From Carnobacterium_A sp047553015 (lineage in GTDB: Bacteria; Bacillota; Bacilli; Lactobacillales; Carnobacteriaceae), in NCBI RefSeq assembly GCF_047553015.1, contig NZ_CP180212.1:868001-932000 (forward strand): DNA of 64,000 bases, in the 5' to 3' direction. A program made the translations under genes and the position numbers. Of this stretch, positions 19,310 through 27,832 are shown piece by piece (the first letter of the stretch is position 1; each line of letters opens with the position of its first letter). The notes beneath the pieces are model-generated. The model was not told where the DNA came from. It was given only the letters and a program-made list of their open reading frames with translations, and did not search any database.

Positions 19310-19960
19310 ATGAAAATTTCACCGTCTATTTTAAGTGCAGATTTTGCTAATTTAGAAAGAGATATTCGTTTAGTCGAAGAGGGAGGAGCAGATTACATAC
19401 ACGTAGATGTTATGGATGGGCATTTTGTTCCTAATTTAACATTTGGTGCGAACATTGTTTCTGCCATTCGTCCGATAACGAAATTACCATTAGACTGCCA
19501 CTTAATGATTGAAAATCCTGAAAACTATATAGAAGATTTTGCTAAAGCTGGAGCAGATATTATTACAGTCCATATAGAAAGTACGTCTCATATTCATCGT
19601 GCCATTCAGATGATTAAAAATCAAGGTGTCAAAGCAGGCGTCGTTATTAATCCTGGGACAGCAGTGGAATCCATTATGCCTATTTTAAGTGAAGTAGATA
19701 TGGTTTTAGTTATGACTGTTAATCCTGGTTTTGGTGGTCAGAGTTTTATTAATGAGACCGTTTCTAAAATTGCCTTATTAGACAGTCTAAAAAAAGACAA
19801 AGATTACCATTTTGAAATCGAAGTTGATGGTGGTATTTCACCTGAAACAGCTAAAATATGTAAAGATGCAGGTGCAACTGTTTTTGTAGCTGGTTCTTAT
19901 ATCTATGGTGCTAAAAATCCAGTAGAACGATTGATGACTTTAAAAGATGCCGTGCGTTGA
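19310..19960 (+). CDS. rpe: Ribulose-5-phosphate 3-epimerase
   Basis: 216 residues from ATG 19310 (MKISPSILSADFANLERD). GTG 19298 and ATG 19304 are in the same frame, but the family N-terminus and the GTGAGG six bases upstream favour 19310. It is a TIM-barrel metal enzyme of the pentose phosphate pathway. Metal ligands and catalytic aspartates are in HVDVMDGHFVPNLTFG, LDCHLMIENP and EVDGGISPETA. It begins 8 bp after rsgA. Confidence 0.95.
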   Translation: MKISPSILSADFANLERDIRLVEEGGADYIHVDVMDGHFVPNLTFGANIVSAIRPITKLPLDCHLMIENPENYIEDFAKAGADIITVHIESTSHIHRAIQMIKNQGVKAGVVINPGTAVESIMPILSEVDMVLVMTVNPGFGGQSFINETVSKIALLDSLKKDKDYHFEIEVDGGISPETAKICKDAGATVFVAGSYIYGAKNPVERLMTLKDAVR

Positions 19961-19961
19961 A

Positions 19962-20609
19962 ATGGTTAAGATTGCGATAATGGTAGGTGGCCCAGAGAGT
20001 TATCTACCAGATATTAAAAATAGTTTGCCAGACAATGTAATTTGGATTGGTGTGGATAGAGGAGCAATTAGACTATTAGACTATGGTATTAAACCTGTTT
20101 TAGCTTTGGGAGATTTTGATTCTATTACCTCTGAGGAATTAAGTCATTTAAGAAATAAAATAAGAGATGTGCGCCAATTTCCAGCAGAAAAAGATGCAAC
20201 AGATACAGAGTTGGCTGTTAGAGTAGCATTTGAGGAGTTCACTCCTGAAGAAGTAACGTTATACGGTGCTACTGGAGGAAGATTAGATCATTTATTGAAT
20301 AATTTATGGCTTGTTTTTCAACCAGCTTTTTATCCTCATTTATCTAAAATAAAGATTATTGATAATAAAAATACTGTCTCGTACTTTAAACCCGGAGTTT
20401 ATGAAATCCAAAAAGAAACAGATAAAAAATATTTAGCTTTTGTTTGTTTAACAGCCGTTAGTGAACTGACGTTAAAAGATATGAAATACGAGTTATCTAA
20501 AGCAAATATCGCTTATCCTCAATCCTTAGCAAGTAATGAGTTTATAACTAAAAATGCCCAGTTTTCTTTTGAAACAGGTTTAGTGGCAGTTATACAAAGT
20601 AAAGATTAA
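19962..20609 (+). CDS. thiN: Thiamine pyrophosphokinase
   Basis: 215 residues from ATG 19962; an in-frame ATG at 19947 would overlap rpe by 14 bp, and neither has a convincing Shine-Dalgarno, so translation is probably coupled to rpe. It transfers pyrophosphate from ATP to thiamine. The acidic motifs VDRGAIRLLDYGIKP, LGDFDSI and EKDATDTELA (metal and ATP) and GATGGRLDHLLNN (thiamine) are typical of ThiN/TPK. It is the last gene of this plus-strand block. Confidence 0.93.
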   Translation: MVKIAIMVGGPESYLPDIKNSLPDNVIWIGVDRGAIRLLDYGIKPVLALGDFDSITSEELSHLRNKIRDVRQFPAEKDATDTELAVRVAFEEFTPEEVTLYGATGGRLDHLLNNLWLVFQPAFYPHLSKIKIIDNKNTVSYFKPGVYEIQKETDKKYLAFVCLTAVSELTLKDMKYELSKANIAYPQSLASNEFITKNAQFSFETGLVAVIQSKD

Positions 20610-20610
20610 A

Positions 20611-20647
20611 AAAATAGAGTTGGGACAATTGTCCCAACTCTATTTTT
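20611..20647. terminator. Bidirectional terminator between thiN and rpmB
   Basis: Perfect inverted repeat AATAGAGTTGGGACAA / TTGTCCCAACTCTATT centred at 20628/20629, with A-run before and T-run after. It serves the converging thiN and rpmB. Confidence 0.9.
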
Positions 20648-20655
20648 TGTACTTT

Positions 20656-20844
20656 TTAAACGCGTTCAATTTTACCAGATTTAAGAGCGCGAGTAGAAAC
20701 CCAAACTTTTTTAGGTTTTCCATCAACTAAAATGCGAACTTTTTGTAAGTTAGCACCCCATGTACGTTTTGTCTTGTTCATAGCGTGAGAGCGGTTGTTT
20801 CCGCTTTTTGCTTTGCGTCCTGTAATAACACATACTTTAGCCAT
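20656..20844 (-). CDS. rpmB: 50S ribosomal protein L28
   Basis: 62 residues from ATG at 20844 (MAKVCVITGRKAKSGNNRSHAMN); a longer frame exists upstream but GGAGG lies just before this ATG and the N-terminus matches the family. Only one cysteine (C5) is seen, so the zinc-ribbon cysteines of the C+ form of L28 are missing. It is the only minus-strand gene in the first 56 kb and faces the thiN operon. Confidence 0.96.
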   Translation of the reverse strand: MAKVCVITGRKAKSGNNRSHAMNKTKRTWGANLQKVRILVDGKPKKVWVSTRALKSGKIERV

Positions 20845-21157
20845 TATTCTTTCCTCCTTTGCCGATATCTCGAAGCAAGGCTTCAATCTATACACTCATA
20901 CTTTCATAATTTATCATAATTAGAGAAGATATGCAACATTTTTCTTTCAAGGAATTTTACTTGACAGCTTAAAATCAAAGAAAGTAGTGAGTAGGTTATT
21001 ATGGAATAATTGTTTGGAAAATGATTTGATAAATAAAAAGACTGATTACTATTAGAGAACAGCGAGTTTTTACCTTAGACCTTTTAATATCCGACCAGCT
21101 ATGATAAAATGTAGAGTAGTAATTCATGGCTAACTAGCAAAAAGGAGGATTTTTACC

Positions 21158-21520
21158 ATGGCAGTTAAAATAAAAACGCAATTTGGTGTTATTGATATTT
21201 CAAACGAAGTAATTTCCACAGTAGTCGGAGGAGCAGCGACTGAAATTTTTGGGATCGTTGGTATGGCAAGTAAAAATCAAATTCGTGATAATTTAAATGA
21301 TATTCTTAATAAAGAAAATTATTCGCGTGGTGTCATTGTACGTCAAGAAGATAACGGCGTTATAGTGGATGTTTACATCATCGTTAGTTATGGGACTAAA
21401 ATTTCTGAAGTAAGTCGAAATGTACAAGAAAAAGTTAAGTATGATTTAGAAACAATGTTAGACATCTCTGCCAGAGCAGTAAATGTTTACGTACAAGGTG
21501 TTCGTGTCTTAAAAGATTAA
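21158..21520 (+). CDS. Asp23/Gls24-family protein (YloU type)
   Basis: 120 residues of the Asp23/Gls24 alkaline-shock family: IKTQFGVIDISNEVISTVVGGAATEIFGIVGM at the N-terminus, then GVIVDVYIIVSYGTKI and the closing VNVYVQGVRV. Members sit at the membrane or take part in envelope stress. Those paired with fakA, as here, match Bacillus YloU. AAGGAGGA precedes the ATG. The exact function of this member is not known. Confidence 0.9.
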   Translation: MAVKIKTQFGVIDISNEVISTVVGGAATEIFGIVGMASKNQIRDNLNDILNKENYSRGVIVRQEDNGVIVDVYIIVSYGTKISEVSRNVQEKVKYDLETMLDISARAVNVYVQGVRVLKD

Positions 21521-21575
21521 AAAAAAGAATTTGTTGTAGTCACTTTGATTGAAAGTGATGAAGGAGGATATAGTG

Positions 21576-23252
21576 GTGAATGTTACAACGTTAGAAGGCA
21601 AACAGTTCCGCAATATGGTTTCAGTTGGAGCCAAACGTTTAGATAAGAATGCTGAATATGTTAACTCATTAAATGTTTTTCCAGTTCCAGATGGAGATAC
21701 TGGTACGAATATGAACTTGTCATTGGCAAGTGGAGTAAAAGCAATTGAGAATTGTGAGTCAGATAACATGAATGAACTAGCGGCAGCTTTGTCAAAAGGT
21801 TTATTGATGGGAGCACGCGGAAATTCAGGAGTTATTTTATCCCAATTATTTAGAGGTTTTGGTAAAGCGATTGAAAAAAAAGAAGTCATAACAGCAAAAG
21901 ATTTTGCTGGAGCTTTTATGAATGGTGTCCAAACAGCGTATAACGCAGTCATGAAACCAGTTGAAGGAACTATTTTAACTGTAGCACGTGAATCAGCAAA
22001 AGCTGGTGAACTACAAGCTAAATCCACTGATGACATTGTCGTAGTGATGGAATCTGTTGTTCGGGAAGCGAAAAAGTCTTTAGCAAGAACACCTGATTTG
22101 CTGCCTGTTTTAAAAGAAGTCGGTGTAGTAGATAGTGGAGGACAGGGTCTTTTATTTATCTATGAAGGATTTTTAGAAGTATTATCAGGTAAAGTTAATG
22201 AAGATGAAGAGTACCAACCTTCTCCAGAACAGATGAATGATATGGTAAATGCAGAACACCATCGCAGTGTTTCAAATCATATTGCTACGGAAGATATCAA
22301 GTTTGGTTATTGTACTGAAATTATGGTCAAAATTGGTGATGGCGAGACAGTTAAACAAGAATTTGACTACGATACGTTTCGTAATCATCTAAATGAAATT
22401 GGTGATTCTCTCTTAGTTGTATCAGATGATGAAATTGTTAAAGTTCATGTCCATACAGAACATCCCGGTGAAGTGATGAACTATGGTCAAGAATTTGGAT
22501 CACTTGTAAAAATCAAGGTAGATAACATGCGTGAGCAGCATGAAACAATTTTAGATAATGAAAAACCAACTGCTTCCAAAGTATCTAGTAAAAAAACGCC
22601 TTATGGTGTAATAGCTGTTGCTGCTGGTGAAGGAGTGCAAAACCTCTTTAAAAGTTTAGGCGTAGATTACGTTATTAGTGGGGGACAAACAATGAACCCT
22701 AGTACAGAAGATATATTGAAAGCAATTGATGCAATCAATGCTGAAAAAGTTATTATTTTACCAAATAATAAAAATATATTTATGGCTGCCGATCAAGCTG
22801 CAGAAGTTAGTGAACTAGAGGTAGTTGTTATTCCAAGTAAAACGGTTTCTCAAGGGATGACAGCAATGTTAGCCTTCAATGAGTTAAATGATCTAGAAAC
22901 GAACAAAAAAGAAATGAGCATGGAATTAGAAAATGTTATCAGTGGTCAAATCACTAATGCTGTTCGCGATACCGAAATAGAAGGTATTAGTATCAAAAAA
23001 GATGATTTTATGGGAATAATTGATGGTAAAATTAAAATTTCTAAACTAAATCGTAAAGAGGCTGTACTAGAAACGCTTAAAATGATGATTACTGATGAAA
23101 GTGAAATTGTGACTATTTTGTTAGGCGAAGATGGTAGTATGGAAGAAGCCAATGAAATAGCTAATGAAATTAGTCAAGAATTTCAAGAGGTAGAAGTTGA
23201 AATCCATGAAGGACAACAACCTGTTTATCCATACTTATTATCGGTAGAATAA
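21576..23252 (+). CDS. fakA: Fatty acid kinase subunit FakA (YloV, DhaL domain)
   Basis: 558 residues from GTG 21576, chosen because AAGGAGG lies 8 bases upstream and NVTTLEGKQF aligns with the family start; the frame is open to a TTG at 21549. The N-terminal DhaL kinase domain binds ATP and Mg through NVFPVPDGDTGTNM and GARGNSGVILSQLFRGF. Middle and C-terminal domains follow (DegV-like C-terminus). With a FakB lipid carrier, encoded elsewhere, it makes acyl-phosphate, which PlsX/PlsY use. plsX is two genes downstream. Confidence 0.93.
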   Translation: MNVTTLEGKQFRNMVSVGAKRLDKNAEYVNSLNVFPVPDGDTGTNMNLSLASGVKAIENCESDNMNELAAALSKGLLMGARGNSGVILSQLFRGFGKAIEKKEVITAKDFAGAFMNGVQTAYNAVMKPVEGTILTVARESAKAGELQAKSTDDIVVVMESVVREAKKSLARTPDLLPVLKEVGVVDSGGQGLLFIYEGFLEVLSGKVNEDEEYQPSPEQMNDMVNAEHHRSVSNHIATEDIKFGYCTEIMVKIGDGETVKQEFDYDTFRNHLNEIGDSLLVVSDDEIVKVHVHTEHPGEVMNYGQEFGSLVKIKVDNMREQHETILDNEKPTASKVSSKKTPYGVIAVAAGEGVQNLFKSLGVDYVISGGQTMNPSTEDILKAIDAINAEKVIILPNNKNIFMAADQAAEVSELEVVVIPSKTVSQGMTAMLAFNELNDLETNKKEMSMELENVISGQITNAVRDTEIEGISIKKDDFMGIIDGKIKISKLNRKEAVLETLKMMITDESEIVTILLGEDGSMEEANEIANEISQEFQEVEVEIHEGQQPVYPYLLSVE

Positions 23253-23264
23253 ATTAAATAGACT

Positions 23265-23308
23265 AGACAACGATAGTAGTTTATTCTTACTATCGTTGTC
23301 TATTTTTA
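23265..23308 (+). terminator. Terminator after fakA
   Basis: 14-bp perfect stem AGACAACGATAGTA (23265-23278) with TACTATCGTTGTCT (23288-23301), 9-nt loop, T-run after. Confidence 0.85.
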
Positions 23309-23357
23309 AAAATTTAAGTAAGAACCTTAAAAGGTGACGGAAAGGAGAGCAATAACT

Positions 23358-25406
23358 ATGGGGAAAACAATTTATGATTCTGTATCTGTCCTTCCTTCGG
23401 TTGGACAAAAGCGTCAAGAAGCGTTAAATCAACTAGGCGTCTTTACGATTTTAGATTTGCTTTCTCATTTTCCTTTTCGTTACGAAGATATTCAAGAAAA
23501 GAATTTACTAGAGATAGAGGATCAAGAAAAGGTGACATTAAAAGGAAATGTCGTTTCTGAAGCAGTTGTTAGTCGTTTTGGGCCAAAAAAAAATCGCTTA
23601 TCTTTTCGTTTGATTATCGAACATGCAGTCATTTCAATTACTTTTTTTAATCAATCTTATTTAAAAAGTAAAATTGTAGCAGGCGAAGAATTAGCCGTGT
23701 TTGGTAAGTGGGACGCTAAACGTAAAAGTTTGACGGGCATTAAGATCCTAGCAACAAGTTCAGGAGATCAAACCAATGATTTTGAATCTATTTATAAAGC
23801 AAATAAAGGGATAAAACAAAAAACGATTTTTGAATTAGTAAAAAAAGCTTATCAAGACTATCATGAATTGATTCCAGAAAATGTGCCTGATAATTTAAAA
23901 GAAAAGTATCGACTGATCACTCATAATGAAGCAGTGTATGGTATGCATTTTCCTACTTCACAAGAGCAATCAAAACAAGCTAGAAGAGAAGTTATCTTTG
24001 AAGAGTTTTTATTGTATCAATTAAAACTTCAAAGTTTAAGAAAAAAGCAAAAAGCAGCTGGTTATGGATTACAAATAAAGTATGATATTAAGGATTTAAG
24101 ACGTTTCATCGCTTCTTTACCTTTTGAACTGACAACGGCTCAAAAAAGAGTCGTGAACGAAATCTGTACGGATTTAAAAGAACCAATGCATATGCATAGG
24201 TTATTGCAAGGAGATGTTGGAAGTGGGAAAACAATTGTTGCAGCGATCGCTTTATTTGCAACTGCAACTGCAAAGTATCAATCTGCATTAATGGTTCCTA
24301 CTGAAATACTTGCAGAACAGCATATGGAAAGTCTAAGTCAGCTATTTGATCCTTCAGAAGTTCGAATTGCGCTTTTAACAGGTTCAACAAAAGCAAAAGA
24401 TCGTCGGATTATTTTAGAAGAGTTAGAAAATGGACAATTAGATATTATCATTGGGACTCACGCATTAATCCAAAAAGATGTTTATTTTTCTCGATTAGGT
24501 TTAGTTATAACAGATGAACAACACCGTTTTGGAGTAAATCAAAGGAAAATATTGCGAGATAAAGGTAAGGAACCAGATGTTTTATTTATGACGGCAACTC
24601 CCATCCCAAGAACATTAGCGATTACAACGTATGGAGAAATGGATGTCTCTATTATCGATGAGTTACCAGCTGGACGAATTCCAATAGAGACAACCTGGAC
24701 TAGGCCTAAAAATTTTGAGTTGACATTAGAATTCATCGAGCGCCAATTAAGATTAGGTTCCCAAGCTTATGTCATTTGCCCTCTGATAGAGGAGTCTGAA
24801 ACGTTAGACGTAAAGAATGCAACAGATATTTACGAGAAATTATCTGCTTATTATGCAACACGTTATCAAGTCGGACTATTACACGGTAAAATGAAATCAG
24901 CAGAAAAAGAACAAGTGATGCATCAATTTAAAGAAAATAAATTGGCTGTTCTTGTTTCAACAACCGTTATTGAGGTGGGGGTTAACGTACCAAATGCGAC
25001 GACAATGGTTATCTATGATGCAGATCGTTTCGGGCTATCCCAACTACATCAGTTAAGAGGCCGGGTAGGGCGTGGGCACAAGGAATCTTATTGTATTTTA
25101 GTAGCTAATCCTAAAAGTGAAACCGGTATTGAGCGAATGAAGATAATGACTGAAACACTGGATGGATTTGTTTTAAGTGAAAAGGACTTGGAGTTAAGAG
25201 GCGCTGGTGATTTATTTGGATCAAAACAATCTGGTTTGCCTAATTTTAAAGTAGGCGATATTATTGGCGATTTTGGAGCTCTAGAAGCCGCTAGACAAGA
25301 AGCGTCAAAACTAGTTAGTGATCCTAAATTTATGATTGATTCAAAGTATTTACAGCTACGAAAATCACTTGGTTTAGAAAATCTATCTGAGCAAAATTTC
25401 AACTAA
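23358..25406 (+). CDS. recG: ATP-dependent DNA helicase RecG
   Basis: 682 residues from ATG 23358 (MGKTIYDSVSVLPSVGQKRQ), the length of Bacillus RecG; AAAGGAG lies about 10 bases upstream, and an in-frame GTG at 23334 is less likely. It reverses stalled forks and moves Holliday junctions. The N-terminal wedge (OB) domain is followed by helicase motifs GDVGSGKT, TDEQHRFG, TATPIPRTL and, in the second lobe, QLRGRVGRG. Confidence 0.97.
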   Translation: MGKTIYDSVSVLPSVGQKRQEALNQLGVFTILDLLSHFPFRYEDIQEKNLLEIEDQEKVTLKGNVVSEAVVSRFGPKKNRLSFRLIIEHAVISITFFNQSYLKSKIVAGEELAVFGKWDAKRKSLTGIKILATSSGDQTNDFESIYKANKGIKQKTIFELVKKAYQDYHELIPENVPDNLKEKYRLITHNEAVYGMHFPTSQEQSKQARREVIFEEFLLYQLKLQSLRKKQKAAGYGLQIKYDIKDLRRFIASLPFELTTAQKRVVNEICTDLKEPMHMHRLLQGDVGSGKTIVAAIALFATATAKYQSALMVPTEILAEQHMESLSQLFDPSEVRIALLTGSTKAKDRRIILEELENGQLDIIIGTHALIQKDVYFSRLGLVITDEQHRFGVNQRKILRDKGKEPDVLFMTATPIPRTLAITTYGEMDVSIIDELPAGRIPIETTWTRPKNFELTLEFIERQLRLGSQAYVICPLIEESETLDVKNATDIYEKLSAYYATRYQVGLLHGKMKSAEKEQVMHQFKENKLAVLVSTTVIEVGVNVPNATTMVIYDADRFGLSQLHQLRGRVGRGHKESYCILVANPKSETGIERMKIMTETLDGFVLSEKDLELRGAGDLFGSKQSGLPNFKVGDIIGDFGALEAARQEASKLVSDPKFMIDSKYLQLRKSLGLENLSEQNFN

Positions 25407-25503
25407 AAAACATTGTTAAAATCATTCGTTCATACTAAAATGAAGGAAGAATCATGGAATCTGTAAAAGAATCGTTTTAAGGATAAATAAGGAGGAATAA
25501 AGT

Positions 25504-26514
25504 GTGAAAATTGCAGTAGATGCAATGGGTGGAGATAACGCGCCTAAAGCAATAGTCGAAGGTGTTGTGCTTGCAGCGAATGAATTTAAAGATATGGAAT
25601 TCATTTTATATGGAAAAGAAGAGGCAATCAAACCTTATTTATCAAATGAACCCAATATCAGAATTGTTCATACAGATGAAAAAATAGAGAGTGAAGACGA
25701 TCCTATCCGATCTATTCGTCGTAAAAAAAATGCTTCAATGGTTTTAGCAGCGCAAGCTGTAAAAAATAAAGAAGCAGATGCACTTTTTTCAGCTGGAAAT
25801 ACAGGTGCCCTGCTAACGGCTGGATTGTTAATCATTGGACGCATTAAAGGAATTGATCGTCCAGGTTTACTAGTTACTCTACCAGTCATTACGAATTCAG
25901 AAAAAGGGTTCAATTTAATGGACGTCGGTGCGAATGCAGACTCTAAACCCGAAAATATCCATCAGTATGCTATTCTAGGTAGTGAGTATGCTAAGTTGGT
26001 TCAAGGAATAAAAAAACCAACTGTTGGTTTACTAAACAATGGGACAGAAGAAAATAAAGGAAATGATCTTACTAAACGTGCTTATCAACTTTTAAAAGAT
26101 GAGCCGATGATTCATTTTATAGGAAACGTAGAAGCAAGAGATATCCTAAGTGGTGTTGCTGATGTGGTTGTGACCGATGGTTTTACTGGAAATGCTGTTT
26201 TGAAAACGATTGAAGGTACTGCAATGTCAATGATGCAACTATTAAAATCAGCTATTTACGATAACGGCACTAAAGCTAAATTAGGTGGTTTATTATTAAA
26301 AGATAGTTTATCTGAAATGAAAGATGTATTAGATTATTCTAAATATGGAGGATCGGTACTATTTGGAATTAAGGCACCTGTTGTTAAAACACATGGTTCA
26401 ACCGAAAAAGAAGCGGTTTACTTTACGATTAAACAAATTCACGAGATGTTAGCTTCAAAAGTTATTGATGATTTAGTCACTCATTTTGAAGCGAAACAAG
26501 TTGAAGAGGTTTAA
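25504..26514 (+). CDS. plsX: Phosphate acyltransferase PlsX
   Basis: 336 residues. It makes acyl-phosphate from acyl-ACP, the first step of phospholipid synthesis in Firmicutes, at the membrane surface. It starts MKIAVDAMGGDNAPKA with GTG at 25504 after AAGGAGGA. Conserved parts such as NTGALLTAG, LMDVGANAD, LLNNGTEE and VTDGFTGNAVLK are present. In Bacillus it is preceded by fapR; here recG is directly upstream and I see no FapR-type palindrome in the gap. Confidence 0.95.
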   Translation: MKIAVDAMGGDNAPKAIVEGVVLAANEFKDMEFILYGKEEAIKPYLSNEPNIRIVHTDEKIESEDDPIRSIRRKKNASMVLAAQAVKNKEADALFSAGNTGALLTAGLLIIGRIKGIDRPGLLVTLPVITNSEKGFNLMDVGANADSKPENIHQYAILGSEYAKLVQGIKKPTVGLLNNGTEENKGNDLTKRAYQLLKDEPMIHFIGNVEARDILSGVADVVVTDGFTGNAVLKTIEGTAMSMMQLLKSAIYDNGTKAKLGGLLLKDSLSEMKDVLDYSKYGGSVLFGIKAPVVKTHGSTEKEAVYFTIKQIHEMLASKVIDDLVTHFEAKQVEEV

Positions 26515-26619
26515 AGAGTAAAATACAAAAAAGCTAGACTTTACCTTTAACTATCTGTAAAATAAACATGTCTGATACGTAAAAAAGTAGGATAGAAAAA
26601 CCAAACGGGGGTGTAAGGA

Positions 26620-26862
26620 TTGTCAAAGAATGAAACGTTTGAAAAAATAAAAAAAATAATTGTTGAACGATTTGGTATTGATGAAGAAAAAGTTACTCTT
26701 GAGATGACATTTAAAGATGATTTAGGAGCAGACTCACTTGATATTGTAGAATTAGTAATGGAATTAGAAGATGTTTTTGGAACAGAAATTTCTGATGATG
26801 ATGCAGAAAACATCTCTTCTGTTGGAGATGCAGTAAGTTATATCAATGCAAATCTAAATTAA
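26620..26862 (+). CDS. acpP: Acyl carrier protein
   Basis: 80 residues, acidic. The phosphopantetheine attachment serine is S39 in GADSLDIVELVME. It carries growing acyl chains in fatty acid synthesis and feeds PlsX. The start is TTG at 26620, about 10 bases after a GGGGG run; no in-frame ATG lies nearby. Its own terminator follows. Confidence 0.95.
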   Translation: MSKNETFEKIKKIIVERFGIDEEKVTLEMTFKDDLGADSLDIVELVMELEDVFGTEISDDDAENISSVGDAVSYINANLN

Positions 26863-26877
26863 TAGTAACCTATAAGA

Positions 26878-26918
26878 CCTTTGATAAAGAAAAATTTCTT
26901 TTATCAAGGGGCTTTTTT
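26878..26918 (+). terminator. Terminator after acpP
   Basis: CCTTTGATAAAGAAA (26879-26893) pairs with TTTCTTTTATCAAGG, with a T-run following GGGGC. Confidence 0.75.
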
Positions 26919-27063
26919 AGTATAAACGCTTGATTTTATTTAAGTTAAGCAAGAAGTATAGTAAGATAGACGTTCGTGGATAGAAAATGAAACTATTTAT
27001 TTTTAGTTGAAAAAGCAGTATACTAGTAATAGTTTCGCAAGTTTGTTTGAGAGGAGAAAAAAG

Positions 27064-27759
27064 ATGAATGAACTATTTTTAAAAGAGCTTAAAGATAATT
27101 TTAACATCACATTTAATAATACTGCTTATCTAGAAGAGGCATTTACGCATTCATCATATGTGAATGAGCACAGGAACCAAAACATAAAAGATAATGAACG
27201 AATTGAATTTTTGGGCGATGCTGTATTAGAATTGATTATTTCAAGGTATCTCTTTGAGCATTATCCTACACTGCCAGAAGGACATTTAACAAAACTAAGA
27301 GCAAGAATCGTCTGTGAAGCAAGTCTAAGCTTATTTGCTAAAGATTGCGGCTTTGATCGTTACATCCGTTTAGGCAAAGGCGAAGAGCGAATGGATGGTA
27401 GAAAAAGACCAGCCCTTCTTTGTGATTTATTTGAATCTTTTATTGGTGCTTTATATTTGGATCAGGGAATTACTAAAGTATTGGAGTTTTTAAACCAAAC
27501 AATGTTTCCTAAAATACAATCCGGTGCTTTCTCACATGTGATGGATCACAAAACAAATCTGCAAGAATATTTGCAGAAAAAAGGTGAAATAACAATTGAT
27601 TATCGACTAGTCGAAGAAATTGGACCAGCTCATCAGAAAGCTTTTGTTGTCGAAGTCAGTGCAGAAGGACAACTATTAGGACAAGGGCAAGGACGAACAA
27701 AAAAAGCAGCTGAGCAAGTTGCTGCAGAAAATGCTTTGTTGAATTTACAAGGCCAATAA
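27064..27759 (+). CDS. rnc: Ribonuclease III
   Basis: 231 residues from ATG 27064, which has GAGGAG 9 bases upstream; the frame is open to 27007. It cleaves double-stranded RNA, including the rRNA precursor stems seen in the rRNA operon of this window. The signature NERIEFLGDAVLEL lies at 44-57, and a C-terminal double-stranded RNA-binding domain (about 155-228) ends with GQGRTKKAAEQVAAENAL. Confidence 0.96.
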   Translation: MNELFLKELKDNFNITFNNTAYLEEAFTHSSYVNEHRNQNIKDNERIEFLGDAVLELIISRYLFEHYPTLPEGHLTKLRARIVCEASLSLFAKDCGFDRYIRLGKGEERMDGRKRPALLCDLFESFIGALYLDQGITKVLEFLNQTMFPKIQSGAFSHVMDHKTNLQEYLQKKGEITIDYRLVEEIGPAHQKAFVVEVSAEGQLLGQGQGRTKKAAEQVAAENALLNLQGQ

Positions 27760-27761
27760 TA

Positions 27762-27802
27762 GAATTAAGGATAAGCTAGAATGTTTAGCTTATCCTTAAT
27801 TC
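27762..27802 (+). repeat. 17-bp perfect hairpin between rnc and smc
   Basis: GAATTAAGGATAAGCTA (27762-27778) is exactly complementary to 27786-27802, with a 7-nt loop. No T-run follows, so it is not a standard terminator. It begins two bases after the rnc stop and ends 30 bases before the smc start. Confidence 0.85.
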
Positions 27803-27832
27803 ATGTATTTATTGAGAAAGGAGAAAGTTCAT

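Noticed and set aside
20896..21157. Possible promoters between rpmB and the Asp23-like gene (TTGCAT/TAAATT on minus; TTAGAC/TATGAT on plus)
   Set aside because: Matches or spacing too weak to list as features.
25407..25503. Looked for a FapR or FabT operator before plsX
   Set aside because: No palindrome of either type is visible in the gap.
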